35,328 nt of DNA from Pseudomonadales bacterium (GCA_022361455.1 JAKSAW010000221.1:1-35328); one strand, 5' to 3'. Counted from the stretch's first letter, positions 17,089 through 25,960 are shown. Numbers and translations are program-made. Notes: generated from the sequence alone by a model not told the origin.

Positions 17089-17210
17089 TGTTCCTCCTTG
17101 CCAACAAAAACTTTTTTCCAACAAATCACAAAAAGCAGCACGCAATAAAATGTCATGTGCTGTTGATATACGATTGCGATTCTCGGACGAGAGTTCTAGA
17201 AAGGAGGTAT

Positions 17211-17245
17211 CTTATACAGTTCGTATATGACAGATTTATGTAGCT
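17211..17245 (-). promoter_or_regulatory. PhoB-dependent promoter (PHO box plus -10)
   Basis: On the minus strand CATAAATCTGTCAT (17228-17241) matches the second part of a PHO box closely; the preceding four bases are degenerate. Eleven bases beyond the CTGTCAT unit is TATAAG (17211-17216), the spacing expected for PhoB-activated sigma-70 promoters. The inferred start is near 17204, giving a leader of about 115 bases to the phosphatase-like gene. The remainder of the 299-base gap (17246-17387) shows only a possible stem-loop after the next gene. Confidence 0.65.
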
Positions 17246-17387
17246 ATAAGCAAAGTGGCTTCTTATAAATCGGGGACATTTTTAATGTGTTATTTTGACA
17301 GGATTTTTAAGATAGCTTGAAAGAATTTATGATTCGATCATACAGGCACTGCCTTTGGTAGACTAAAGACAGCGCAGCACCATTAAC

Positions 17388-18134
17388 TTACTTAAATACT
17401 CGACGATCAAAAACTCTCAAGCGCATTTCTTCATCAAATGCTACGTGAATAAGCCCCATTGAAAACTCGCTGATTTCAAAAGGAACCGTTGCCTGAAGTG
17501 GTTTGTCTCTTTCCGCTAACTTGAACTTTAAGGTGTATTGAGTTTCTGAATCAAGCCTAATGTTCTTTACCTTTTTGCCGTTAGGCGCAATAGATTTCAA
17601 CTCTTGTTGCGCCCCAGCAAAGTCACCATTAGCGGCAACCTGTATCCATTCCACTTGCTGGTCTGAACCATTGGTTACTAAAACGGGCAAACTGTTCCCT
17701 GGATAAAGTACAAGCGCGCCCATACCCGCCACAACGCAAATAGTCGCCACTGGCTTGGCTAAGAACTCTAAGCGCTTAAAAGCTTTCGGCAAGATCAGCT
17801 GTACATAGATAGGGAAATTCTTCGAGGCCCAGACCCAAACCAAAAAAGTTAACCAAAACAGAGCTAGTACCAGCTTGCCAATTAACACATGAATATTGTC
17901 AAGATTTTGAGAATAGATATAGAAAGGGTTTTGTATTTGCGCATATGCCTGGTTGGTTCCGATTAAACCAGCGGTGACCGCCATTGCCACCGTTACCTGA
18001 CCATGAATGCGGTTAATGTGAGCGTGTTCGACCCCTGTTTCCACTAGCCTATGCTGACGCCGAGATTTCGAAAGTGTACTTAGTACAATCCCGATGGCGA
18101 TTACGACAAACCAAGCATATTGCATGACATCCAT
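17388..18134 (-). CDS. Multi-pass membrane protein of unknown function
   Basis: A 248-residue protein with hydrophobic segments near the N-terminus (YAWFVVIAIGIVLSTL), around residues 50-68, around 85-105 (LIGKLVLALFWLTFLVWVWA) and around 120-140, followed by a soluble domain of about 110 residues at the C-terminus. The ATG at 18134 is chosen because a TATAAT box at 18164-18169 would put the transcript start near 18157, downstream of the TTG that would otherwise open the frame; AGGG lies about ten bases before the ATG. I recognise no family and the neighbours give no clue. Confidence 0.55.
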   Translation of the reverse strand: MDVMQYAWFVVIAIGIVLSTLSKSRRQHRLVETGVEHAHINRIHGQVTVAMAVTAGLIGTNQAYAQIQNPFYIYSQNLDNIHVLIGKLVLALFWLTFLVWVWASKNFPIYVQLILPKAFKRLEFLAKPVATICVVAGMGALVLYPGNSLPVLVTNGSDQQVEWIQVAANGDFAGAQQELKSIAPNGKKVKNIRLDSETQYTLKFKLAERDKPLQATVPFEISEFSMGLIHVAFDEEMRLRVFDRRVFK

Positions 18135-18305
18135 AAGATAACCCTGAATAGATGAGATCTGATTATTATACTGCCCTTGTGATTTCAATACCTGCACCAA
18201 GTCAGGGTAGATATCGATTATTCAGACATAACAGAACAAAGATTCGCCTAACAGCACTCAAGGTATACTAAATCGGCCTATCTGTTGCCACTAAGAAAGC
18301 ACCAC

Positions 18306-18354
18306 TTGGTGCATCTGAATGGCTTTGTGAACAAGCAAAAAACAGATGCCCCAA
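18306..18354 (-). terminator. Hairpin after trhO
   Basis: TTGGGGCATCTG and CAGATGCACCAA (minus strand) pair at 11 of 12 positions around a 25-base loop, 12 bases after the trhO stop. A short pyrimidine stretch (GCTTTCTT) follows seven bases later. Probable but not classical terminator. Confidence 0.4.
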
Positions 18355-18366
18355 GAATCTACTAAT

Positions 18367-19410
18367 TCAGTTGGAAGATTTATGACCAGGCTTTTCTTTC
18401 TCAAGCTGCGCCAAACTCCCTGCACGCTGAGTTTCTTTTAACAAACGCTTCTCTTCTCGATTGCGTTGATTGCTAACAAAAGAGTCAGCCCCCATATGAT
18501 CTTCGCCACGCTCACGGGCCAACTGCATTTGTCTCTCCCGAGCCGCATAGCGCTCGCGTTGCTCATCGGTTTTTTTGCTGTAACAATGGTGACAACTTAC
18601 ACCCTTCTCGTATTCTGGCCTTAACTTGTCTTCTTCTGTAATCGGATAACGACAAGCATAGCATTGATCATACTGCCCTTTTTCAAGGTCATGATTCACA
18701 GCAACACGATTATCAAATACGAAGCACTCACCCTTCCATAGGCTTTCACTTTCTGGCACATCCTCAAGATACTTTAATATCCCACCTTCTAGGTGATAAA
18801 CCTCTTCAAAGCCCTGCTCTTTGGCATAGGCAGTAGACTTTTCACAACGAATGCCTCCGGTGCAGAACATGGCAACTTTCTTATGCTTTTTGGGATCCAG
18901 ATTTTTCTTTACATAATCAGGAAACTCTCGAAAGGTTTCCGTGTGGGGGTTTAACGCGCCCTCGAAGGTGCCGATGTCATATTCATAATCATTACGTGTA
19001 TCTACAAGTACCACATCAGGGTCGGAAATTAACGCATTCCAATCCTTGGGTTTCACATAGGTGCCCACCACATGGTTAGGATCGATCCCCTCTACACCCA
19101 TGGTAACGATTTCTTTTTTAAGTTTGACACGGGAACGTAAGAACGGAATCTCATCCACATAGGATTCTTTACAGCTGAGCGCCGCTAGACGCTCATCCTG
19201 CCTGAGCCATGCCAGCACTGCATCGATACCTTCTCGGCTGCCAGCAATAGTGCCATTAATGCCTTCTTGGGCCAGCAACAGGGTGCCACGCACACCTTGC
19301 TGTTTCATCAAATCCAGCAAAGGCTCCTGAATTTCTTGATAATTTTCTAATCGCACAAAGCGATACATCGCGCACACAACCACGCTATGCGCGTTCTTTG
19401 GGGTAGACAT
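18367..19410 (-). CDS. trhO: tRNA uridine(34) hydroxylase TrhO (rhodanese family, YceA)
   Basis: A 347-residue protein of the typical TrhO layout. An N-terminal acylphosphatase-like domain (about 10-95, with [13 protein letters not shown]) precedes a rhodanese domain (about 125-220) with the active-site loop [10 protein letters not shown] (Cys183). A Cys-rich C-terminal region follows ([13 protein letters not shown]) with a basic tail. Known role: O2-dependent hydroxylation of U34 in certain tRNAs, the first step to cmo5U/mo5U. The GAGGAATT before the ATG is a good ribosome site. Single gene between a hairpin downstream and the oxidoreductase gene upstream. Confidence 0.95.
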   Translation of the reverse strand: MSTPKNAHSVVVCAMYRFVRLENYQEIQEPLLDLMKQQGVRGTLLLAQEGINGTIAGSREGIDAVLAWLRQDERLAALSCKESYVDEIPFLRSRVKLKKEIVTMGVEGIDPNHVVGTYVKPKDWNALISDPDVVLVDTRNDYEYDIGTFEGALNPHTETFREFPDYVKKNLDPKKHKKVAMFCTGGIRCEKSTAYAKEQGFEEVYHLEGGILKYLEDVPESESLWKGECFVFDNRVAVNHDLEKGQYDQCYACRYPITEEDKLRPEYEKGVSCHHCYSKKTDEQRERYAARERQMQLARERGEDHMGADSFVSNQRNREEKRLLKETQRAGSLAQLEKEKPGHKSSN

Positions 19411-19535
19411 AATTCCTCGCTTACCGGAACGTAAAACCGGCGCCTGTCATATGTTTGATTTGGGAGTGCAGAGGATATGTGATTCAGCCCACATGTCAAA
19501 TTGTTGAGCCAGTGGAAACTCATAAGTCGGCGACT

Positions 19536-20114
19536 CTAATTTGCTAATGAACCCTGTTTATTAACCTTAGCTATCCATTTTTGCCGTTGGCTCTCGCTAG
19601 ATTTCAACACAGCACCAAACTCAGTGACTTTAACAGGACTAAAACCGCAAAATTCCAAAACAGTCTTTTTCATCATCTTGGTAGCAGGTGAACCATAGAT
19701 CAACTTGTAGTACCAAATAGGCGTATCCATAGTGATAATAATTCGTGCTGTACGCCCCTTAAGTAGACGCTTTGGTAACAAATCACCTTTCTCATACTTG
19801 AAAGCAAATCCAGGCAAAAACACTCGGTCTAAAACACCTTTTAAACCCGCAGGAACCGATCCCCACCAAACAGGGTAGACAATCACAATATGATCAGCAG
19901 CTAGTATTCTTTCTTTAATTTCTGCCAATGAATCTTCAAGTACCTGTTTTGATTCATACCCTGATTTTAAGATGGGATCGAAGTGGGAATCTCCCAAATG
20001 AATAAGATCCACATGAAAACCAGATCCTTTCGCTCCGGCAACATAGCTTTCCGACAATGCCTTGCATAAGCTTTCTTCTTTTGGATTGCCATTTATTACC
20101 AATAATCTTTTCAT
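19536..20114 (-). CDS. NAD(P)H-dependent oxidoreductase, flavodoxin-like fold (NQO family)
   Basis: A 192-residue cytoplasmic flavoprotein. The phosphate-binding start LLVINGNPKEESLCKAL, the IVYPVWWGSVPAGLKGVLDRV block (about residues 74-96) and the FAFKYEKGDLLPKRLLKGR block place it with the NQO1/MdaB/KefF-type quinone or azo reductases using FMN or FAD. Its electron acceptor is unknown. It starts about 40 bases after the chaC stop on the same strand, so the two are probably cotranscribed. Confidence 0.85.
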   Translation of the reverse strand: MKRLLVINGNPKEESLCKALSESYVAGAKGSGFHVDLIHLGDSHFDPILKSGYESKQVLEDSLAEIKERILAADHIVIVYPVWWGSVPAGLKGVLDRVFLPGFAFKYEKGDLLPKRLLKGRTARIIITMDTPIWYYKLIYGSPATKMMKKTVLEFCGFSPVKVTEFGAVLKSSESQRQKWIAKVNKQGSLAN

Positions 20115-20156
20115 TAACTACTATCCCTGAATTTAGAAAAGTACATAGTGATTCTA

Positions 20157-20744
20157 TCATGAGTTCTTCTTAGGTATTGACTTGCTATAACGCAATATAG
20201 AACGTTCTATCGAATAGACATGCTCATCGTGAGCACCTAACCCTCTTAAAGCTTCTGCCAAGGAAAGTACATACTCTGTGTTACTGCCACTTGGACCCGA
20301 GCTACTAACAATTTGCAAGGCGATATCTTCATCTGTAGCATGCCCTAAAAAAGCAGTATTATCCGGATCCGCAATGTAGACTAACCCCTCTCTTGAAGCC
20401 TTATCCTCAAACATGATTTCAACACTGGTTCTGAGATATCCATTTTTCTCGCGAATATCCAAATGCTCAAAGACATCCGGTGTTATTAAAATAGCCAACC
20501 CATCGCAACGCTGCTCCGGGCTCTCGATCAGTGTCACAACTCTTCCAGGGCTGCCTGGAGTGCCACGATGATCATGCGAACCTTGCCATAGCTTTCGTTC
20601 CCAACCGATTATATGAGCTGGTCTTTTTTCTAGATAATCGAAATCAATCTTGTAGAGAATCGATCCATAGGCGAACAACCATAGTTCTGAATGATCCTCA
20701 AAAAAAGTTCTTAATTTATTTTGTTCTATAGTATTAGCAGTCAT
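20157..20744 (-). CDS. chaC: Glutathione-specific gamma-glutamylcyclotransferase (ChaC family)
   Basis: A 195-residue protein with the ChaC hallmarks: the substrate loop FAYGSILYK (about residues 24-32), W-x-R-x-LWQGSHDHRGTPGSPGRVV near 49-70 and the catalytic-Glu region DIREKNGYLR. The family cleaves glutathione to 5-oxoproline and Cys-Gly. In the usual FAYGSL-x-W the final Trp is replaced by Tyr here. It precedes the flavodoxin-fold oxidoreductase; both act in thiol or redox balance, which suggests a shared function. Confidence 0.85.
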   Translation of the reverse strand: MTANTIEQNKLRTFFEDHSELWLFAYGSILYKIDFDYLEKRPAHIIGWERKLWQGSHDHRGTPGSPGRVVTLIESPEQRCDGLAILITPDVFEHLDIREKNGYLRTSVEIMFEDKASREGLVYIADPDNTAFLGHATDEDIALQIVSSSGPSGSNTEYVLSLAEALRGLGAHDEHVYSIERSILRYSKSIPKKNS

Positions 20745-20821
20745 TGAACCCGTTTGAATACAAGCTTTCCTTTACTCATAACCTTTCACATTCACAAAAA
20801 AGTTAATCTATTTCCAATATA

Positions 20822-20860
20822 ACACCTCGATCAGCGGCTAACCGGGGTGTAGGGCTTTTT
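20822..20860 (+). terminator. Terminator-like hairpin upstream of chaC, plus strand
   Basis: ACACCTCG and CGGGGTGT form an eight-pair stem (one T-G) with a 13-base loop, followed after five bases by TTTTT. No plus-strand gene leads into it. On the minus strand the right side reads GGTGTTATATTGG, which also resembles an attC end, so it might be a degenerate recombination site. The remaining bases of the 20745-20975 gap show nothing else. Confidence 0.35.
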
Positions 20861-20975
20861 ATCGCATAAACGCCATAAAATCGATGCTATATTAAAACCA
20901 TTGCAACCCTTTATGGGGAACAGACAGTTGACCGAACCCCAAAAGATATCAAATCGCTATGCTCAATGATATGGA

Positions 20976-21053
20976 CTATAACGCCTTTACGATGATTCGA
21001 AAGCGCTTTCTACTATATCATTAAGCTGGTATTTACAATTTGGACTTGTTATG
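20976..21053 (-). repeat. attC-like site after the VOC gene
   Basis: On the minus strand the gene's stop codon lies in CATAACAAG, and 78 bases later the site ends GTAAAGGCGTTATAG. This TAAC...GGCGTTA pairing of ends, with the stop codon inside the first core, is typical of integron cassettes. Inner pairing is weaker than usual: ATGAT/ATCAT and the 12-base palindrome GAAAGCGCTTTC form the central stem. Confidence 0.5.
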
Positions 21054-21426
21054 TGAGATTTGGATTAAAATGAAAGTTTAACTTGTTGCCATCCAAGTCT
21101 CTCACATAAGAACAATAAAAACCGCCAGATCGAATTCCTGGTGCCCCTTCGTCTGACGCACCTATAGAAAGTGCTTTTTTATAAAGTGAATCAACTTGCT
21201 CCTGTGAATCTGCTCTTAAGGCAATCATTGTTCCATTTCCTGCTGTCGCCGGCTCACCATTAGCTGGATAGATAGTTGTGAAGACAACCGACTCTTTATC
21301 TGTTGCCCAAGCGATACTAGTTTCATCTTGATGAATTCTTTTGGCTCCTAGTACTTCAAAGATCTGGTCGTAGAATTCTCCGGACCTTTTAATATCACTT
21401 GATCCCAAAGTAATATACCCAATCAC
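21049..21426 (-). CDS. VOC-family (glyoxalase/bleomycin-resistance fold) protein in a gene cassette
   Basis: A 125-residue single VOC domain: starts IGYITLGSSDIKRSGEFYDQIFEVLGAKRI and ends with a CSYVRDLDGNKLNFHFN strand, the usual second-half motif with a possible metal-ligand Glu replaced by Asn (NFHF rather than E). Such proteins act as isomerases, dioxygenases or antibiotic-binding proteins; the substrate here is unknown. The start is a GTG with AAGGAAA upstream. The gene fills almost all the space between two attC-like sites, in the expected orientation, so it is best read as an integron gene cassette without its own promoter. Confidence 0.8.
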   Translation of the reverse strand: MIGYITLGSSDIKRSGEFYDQIFEVLGAKRIHQDETSIAWATDKESVVFTTIYPANGEPATAGNGTMIALRADSQEQVDSLYKKALSIGASDEGAPGIRSGGFYCSYVRDLDGNKLNFHFNPNLT

Positions 21427-21450
21427 GATTTTTCCTTCGTTGTTGATGCC

Positions 21451-21530
21451 ATATAACGCCTAAATCACAGACGCGACCAGAGCGGAACAAAATGTGGTAC
21501 AGTGAGCGTCCTGTGCATTTTTTTGTTATA
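21451..21530 (-). repeat. attC site upstream of the VOC gene
   Basis: Minus strand begins TATAAC and, 80 bases later, ends GGCGTTATAT. The two arms pair: AAATGCACAG-G-ACGC on one side matches AAATCACAGACGC (as its complement) on the other, with extra unpaired bases, one being the G after CACAG. Paired arms with extrahelical bases and TAAC/GTTA ends are the defining structure of integron attC sites. Confidence 0.65.
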
Positions 21531-21694
21531 CATTTAATCTTTTATTTTATATATCCATTAATATTACTATTTTTTTCACCAGAGAAAGGCTTCATATTTC
21601 ATAAATATGTCAAAAACAAAAACATTTATATTAACCAGAAAGCCTTATACCTACTACGAAGTTATTACTTCCCAAATTGTCCCTAATACTATCT

Positions 21695-21871
21695 TCAAAA
21701 GTTAGCTCCCGCAAAAATGGCCGCGATACCAGCATATATTTTGAATATCTGATTCCTAACCCAAAGATCGTCAATGCTCATCGCTTCGCGGTACAAAAGA
21801 CAAAACAGCCCCCATACAACTAAAATTGACAACAAAGGTAGTACCACCAAGATAAAAAGCTTTGCAAGCAT
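21695..21871 (-). CDS. Small membrane protein (58 residues), probable cassette gene
   Basis: ATG at 21871 with AGGAG five bases upstream opens a 58-residue frame starting MLAKLFILVVLPLLSILVV, one clear transmembrane helix with a possible second at the C-terminus (IYAGIAAIFAGANF). Immediately upstream is CGTTATATAGG (21882-21888 carries the GTTATAT), like the end of the attC site before the VOC gene. Short single-helix proteins are common cargo of integron arrays. The AT-rich 165 bases after its stop lead into the attC site at 21451-21530. No family recognised. Confidence 0.6.
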   Translation of the reverse strand: MLAKLFILVVLPLLSILVVWGLFCLLYREAMSIDDLWVRNQIFKIYAGIAAIFAGANF

Positions 21872-21888
21872 AAATACTCCTATATAAC

Positions 21889-22253
21889 GACTTCAATTTG
21901 TATATTTACATTATCGATTCATCGACTAAGACGAAAACGCTCAGATGCATAACAACTTAGTGAACCGCATCTTTCAACATATCCAAACCACAGCCCACTA
22001 CCTTATTGATTTAATTAAACTTTACCCCGAAACAGGGCAATATTATACCAGACAAATAACGAACCTTTCTGCATACCCCTGGGACAAAAGCAGATACATT
22101 CGGTATACCCAAGAAGTAATTCACAAATAGTTCTACATATCCAAGTTATCGCTAGTGCGTAGAGATCATCATCCAACTGCAGCTGCACCAATCCTCGCAA
22201 GCACTGCCCTAGATTGATTTCATTTATTAAACATTGATCATATAATTCCCACA
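21889..22253. other. Gap with no supported gene
   Basis: About 365 AT-rich bases. Frames of 61 codons (plus, from 21945) and 88 codons (minus, to 22015) exist but lack ribosome sites and protein-like composition. I could not find a paired attC arm matching the CGTTATAT at 21882-21888, so the outer limit of the cassette region is unclear. Confidence 0.4.
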
Positions 22254-22700
22254 ATGGATGAAACCTATCTCTTACAAGCACTAAGCATCATGTTCTTCAG
22301 TGCGTGGAAAACCTATATTGGCCCTGCCATTGCGGCAGCTGCTAGTTTTAGTTATTGGGAAATGTTGCTTTTCAATATGGGGGCAGCACTCAGCTCAGCG
22401 GCTGCAACACTACTTGTGACTGACTTTTGGATCACGAGACGCCGCAGCAAAACCAGAGGATTTAATAAAAACCTCCGCAGAATACTCAAGATATGGCGTC
22501 GCTATGGTAAGCGAACAACACTTTTCTTATCTCCCATATTGCTAGGCATACCTAGCTACGCTTTGCTAGCTCGGCATTTTAAAGAAAGCCGCTTAACCAT
22601 CATGCTTGAGCTTAGTTTAATCACATTTATTTGGTGCACAGGCATCTATTGGGCGAGTATTGAAGGACTGGTATTGGTTGACGAATGGAGACTTCTATAA
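22254..22700 (+). CDS. Membrane protein of unknown function
   Basis: A 148-residue protein with hydrophobic segments near residues 20-58 (alanine-rich), 92-112 (LFLSPILLGIPSYALLARHF) and 117-137, separated by a strongly basic loop (ITRRRSKTRGFNKNLRRILK, about 80 on). The positive loop points to the cytoplasm. There is no convincing ribosome site before the ATG, so the start is uncertain. It converges with the large secreted-protein gene, 12 bases apart. No family recognised. Confidence 0.55.
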   Translation: MDETYLLQALSIMFFSAWKTYIGPAIAAAASFSYWEMLLFNMGAALSSAAATLLVTDFWITRRRSKTRGFNKNLRRILKIWRRYGKRTTLFLSPILLGIPSYALLARHFKESRLTIMLELSLITFIWCTGIYWASIEGLVLVDEWRLL

Positions 22701-22712
22701 ACGACAAAATGT

Positions 22713-24704
22713 TTACTCCGTTGCTAGCGCTTGAAACGTACTGCTTAATTGCTTAATGGGGAGTTTCTTAGAATAACCGGTATTGCTAATTTCTTTCCCA
22801 TCTATCTTCACGCTGGAACGGTATTCCCATCTACCTTCAGACCAATTCCACCGGTGTGACTCTTTAACCTTAGCGCCCCTAACAACTTGCTTAAAATCAT
22901 CAAAACTATTGTGCGTATCTTTATTACCAACCATAACGGCCCAAGTCTGTCTGCCTCCATGTGATGTGGAGTATGGAAACTCTTGATCGACACCATCATA
23001 CCAATATCGAGTTCCTTCGCGATGCACTGCACAATAATTGTCTCCATTACGAGCAACCAACCAGGTTCCCATTTTTGCATTCTCATCAAATCGATCGGTA
23101 GGCCAATGCAAGGTTACGCGGGAACTAAACAATTCACCTAGCGAATACTCTTGATCTATTAGTTCCGCAATAGAGGCATTAGACTCTGTTTGTTCCAAAA
23201 CTCTATCAACCAGATGCTCTAAGATAGAAACTAGGAAACGCATATGATTAATTGGCTGATAGACAATAAGTGCCACATTTTGGTCTTGTTTAACTGTAGG
23301 TAGATGAGAGTCAGTAAAAAAGTGTTTTTTCCCCCAGTCTTCAGGTATTACTCCCGTTTGAGTCCAGACAGCCACATCACCACAAGTTGCAGCCCATTGC
23401 TGTCTTTGCCATCCAACGGAACCCGCATAAGCTGTTTCTTCCGATACCAGTGCCACTCCTTTATTTTTAAATACGGTAACTTTTGATTCGGAAATATTTG
23501 AGCCTTGGGTAATCGAAGAAAACAAAGTTGCTATCTTAGTGTGTAATTTATCATTCCATTTTTTTGGCAACATGCTGCTTGCCGTGGCTAAGATACCGAA
23601 TATACTGAGATCGGCGTTTTTATTTAGCCCGTAAGTATTAATTGCTCGGATCGTATCGGCGGCAGTTTCTTTGCTGTAGTAGGCTCCATGGTTCCAGTGG
23701 AGCACCCCTCTTTCAGCGCTAGAAAACCCGGCATCTTTTAAAGCTTGAGTAGATTCTTTTATTGAATGGCCTTGATTTACCACTTCATAAAGTTCACTGC
23801 GATAGGTGTTAGCGACATCGGTATAGTCAATATCACTGCTAGCTAAAAATATTCCTCGCCCACCAATAGCGAATTCCCCCTTACCGGTTATCAACCAAAA
23901 ATCAGAGCGACCACCAGACGCTGAAGAAGTGTATCTACTTTCATAGTTTCTACCGGCAGCTGGGTAAAATTCTCCTTCGTCTGTGAATATTTTTATGGAG
24001 TCTTCTAGCATTCGTTTGGTAGCGCGTTCCGCCAACCTCTGAATCTGCGGATCTTCTGAAAAGTCTGCTAAGTTCGCCAACGCTTGCAACGAGAACACAT
24101 AGTACGTAGTGGAGAAATACTCATAAAAACCAAGTTCCGCTTTTAGTTGCAAGATATAATTTAGGCGCTTATCCAAATTTGAGTCGATCTTCCATGGTAG
24201 ATGAGGGTACTTTTGTCGAAGTAAATATGCAGTCGAGGCATACATAAGGGTGTGGTTTTCGGAAAAGTAATTGCGATTCTGTTTCTCTTGCTCACTTGCA
24301 ACATCAACCCACATACTAATGTTTAACATCGCATCAATTATCTCATTCTCCCAAGCGGGATTAGCGCCATCTGAATGGTATAAGAGTCGAACTGCAGGTT
24401 GCATACGAAAGCTAATAGCACTAATGGATTTATCGTTTAAATTCGAAATAAGATCATCCACCAATGAATAGTCTACTGTTTGCCCTCTATAAGCTTTCGC
24501 AATTGCCGCATGCCATGCATCATATCCGTTTAACTCCTTTGTGTTGGCCGTATCGATGATCTTATCTAAATAGGCTTGTTTTCGCTCCAAATAGGTACTG
24601 GCTAACAATAAGTTAGGTGCCATCAAAAAAGTGATCAATAAAATGAGAAAGCTTACTCGCGCTTTCGAACTATGGGAAAAATATCGGGAGAAGAGAGTTG
24701 GCAT
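22713..24704 (-). CDS. Large secreted protein, putative polysaccharide-lyase-like (alpha/alpha toroid)
   Basis: A 663-residue protein with an export signal (about residues 1-36, hydrophobic FLILLITFLMAPNLLLAS). The N-terminal half (about 40-340) is a run of paired helices with a conserved-looking RNYFSENHTLMYASTAYLL block near residue 145, plus an aromatic-rich FYEYFSTTYYVFSLQAL. The second half (about 400-650) is beta-rich (VTVFKNKGVALVS, MGTWLVARNGDNYCAVH). A helical toroid followed by a beta-sandwich is the layout of alginate/heparin/hyaluronate-type lyases, with Asn-His in the block as possible catalytic residues. This is fold-level inference, and the substrate is unknown. It stands alone, convergent with a small membrane-protein gene. 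Confidence 0.5.
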   Translation of the reverse strand: MPTLFSRYFSHSSKARVSFLILLITFLMAPNLLLASTYLERKQAYLDKIIDTANTKELNGYDAWHAAIAKAYRGQTVDYSLVDDLISNLNDKSISAISFRMQPAVRLLYHSDGANPAWENEIIDAMLNISMWVDVASEQEKQNRNYFSENHTLMYASTAYLLRQKYPHLPWKIDSNLDKRLNYILQLKAELGFYEYFSTTYYVFSLQALANLADFSEDPQIQRLAERATKRMLEDSIKIFTDEGEFYPAAGRNYESRYTSSASGGRSDFWLITGKGEFAIGGRGIFLASSDIDYTDVANTYRSELYEVVNQGHSIKESTQALKDAGFSSAERGVLHWNHGAYYSKETAADTIRAINTYGLNKNADLSIFGILATASSMLPKKWNDKLHTKIATLFSSITQGSNISESKVTVFKNKGVALVSEETAYAGSVGWQRQQWAATCGDVAVWTQTGVIPEDWGKKHFFTDSHLPTVKQDQNVALIVYQPINHMRFLVSILEHLVDRVLEQTESNASIAELIDQEYSLGELFSSRVTLHWPTDRFDENAKMGTWLVARNGDNYCAVHREGTRYWYDGVDQEFPYSTSHGGRQTWAVMVGNKDTHNSFDDFKQVVRGAKVKESHRWNWSEGRWEYRSSVKIDGKEISNTGYSKKLPIKQLSSTFQALATE

Positions 24705-24848
24705 GGAGAATTATCCTTATTATTTTGCAAGTCGATCTGCTGTCCTCTTCGACTCTGCCAGCTCCAATAAGCGTCGTATTGAACGAAAGAGCTATAGCTG
24801 AGCTAACAATTCAAAACGGTGCAGCAACTAAGCTGAATCAAGCGGGCG

Positions 24849-25895
24849 TTAATCCAGCTGTATATCCGACCGGTATTCATTAGGGGTAACACCCTGCCAT
24901 AGCTTGAACGCATGAAAAAACGAAGTGGTTTCTTGAAAGCCTATGGCATCGGCTATTTGATCCATGGTGAGCTGGGTGGTCGTTAAATAATGCAACGCCA
25001 GTTCGTGGCGGGTTTCATCCAATAAGGCTTGATAGCCAGTGCCAGCGTCTTTCAACTTACGCTGCAAGGTTCGAACACTGACATTGCAGGCTTGCGCGGC
25101 TCCCTCTATCGCCACGTCTTTAGCGCTAAGGTGAGTCACCAAGAAGCGTTTCACTTGCTTGGCTAGACCTTGTTTGGATTGGCTAGCTTTTAGCTGTTCC
25201 GCATGAGCACGAACCACCTGGTACATTGAACTATCGCCCGCGGTAATAACACGCTCCAACACACAAGAGTTAGCAACGACTTTGTTTGTATCACCATTAA
25301 AGCTTACCTGGCATTGGGTAAGGGCTTCCCAAGAATGATAACCAGGCTTTGGATAGGCAACCTGCACGCTTATCGGTAACAAAGGCTGGCCCGTTAACCA
25401 CTCAGCAAAGGCTTGTATGCCAGCAAATACGCTTTCTACAACACAGCGGTAGGTGGCAGATGTCGGATCGGGAAAGTACATATCATTCGGCTGCCAGATC
25501 AGTTCAATAGTGTTTTCTTTCCGATTCAGTTGTGTGGTGCCCAAATCATGGATTAAGGATTCAAACAGAATGACCTGCTCTAAGGTCTGATCTAGTGTTT
25601 CGCAGCTTAGTAGGGTCAAACCCAAGGTAGGATAGGCACCTGGCGTAACTCGCCGTCCTACTTCCAAGCCAATGGCAGGCTGGAAGCGAACTGCAACAGT
25701 AAACAGCGCTAGGTAGTCAGTAGTGCTCAGGGTGGCCGGTAATTCGGTTAAAGGGTGGCTGCACACTTCTGCCAGAGCGCTCTCTGGCACGCCAACCGCT
25801 AAGGCAGTGTTGATCATATGCTGGGCGTATGCACGGGCAATGCCTCCTTGTTCGCTGAGCTTATCGTTATGTAGTTGGCGTTCTTCAGTAGTCAT
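24849..25895 (-). CDS. AraC-family transcriptional regulator (OruR/ArgR-like)
   Basis: A 348-residue regulator with the long N-terminal ligand domain (about residues 25-215) typical of OruR-type AraC proteins, and a C-terminal pair of helix-turn-helix motifs (about 245-345): AIEGAAQACNVSVRTLQRKL and MDQIADAIGFQETTSFFHAFKLWQGVTPNEYR. It is divergent from the adjacent fatty-acid hydroxylase/desaturase with 65 bases between start codons, so that gene is its most likely target. Confidence 0.9.
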   Translation of the reverse strand: MTTEERQLHNDKLSEQGGIARAYAQHMINTALAVGVPESALAEVCSHPLTELPATLSTTDYLALFTVAVRFQPAIGLEVGRRVTPGAYPTLGLTLLSCETLDQTLEQVILFESLIHDLGTTQLNRKENTIELIWQPNDMYFPDPTSATYRCVVESVFAGIQAFAEWLTGQPLLPISVQVAYPKPGYHSWEALTQCQVSFNGDTNKVVANSCVLERVITAGDSSMYQVVRAHAEQLKASQSKQGLAKQVKRFLVTHLSAKDVAIEGAAQACNVSVRTLQRKLKDAGTGYQALLDETRHELALHYLTTTQLTMDQIADAIGFQETTSFFHAFKLWQGVTPNEYRSDIQLD

Positions 25896-25960
25896 CTGGC
25901 ACGATTCAACAGCTGGTGAGCTTCACTCTTTTGTTAAATTACAATAAAAAAGGAGCCAAC

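Noticed and set aside
19438..19462. PHO-box-like CTGTCATATGT near trhO
   Set aside because: Only one repeat unit is present, the second is unrelated, and it points away from trhO.
21492..21686. Plus-strand AT-rich frame of 64 codons
   Set aside because: It overlaps the attC site and reflects AT-rich composition (Ile/Phe/Tyr-rich) rather than a gene.
22015..22281. Minus-strand 88-codon frame
   Set aside because: Cys/Trp-rich composition without domain pattern, no ribosome site, and it overlaps the start of a better-supported membrane-protein gene.
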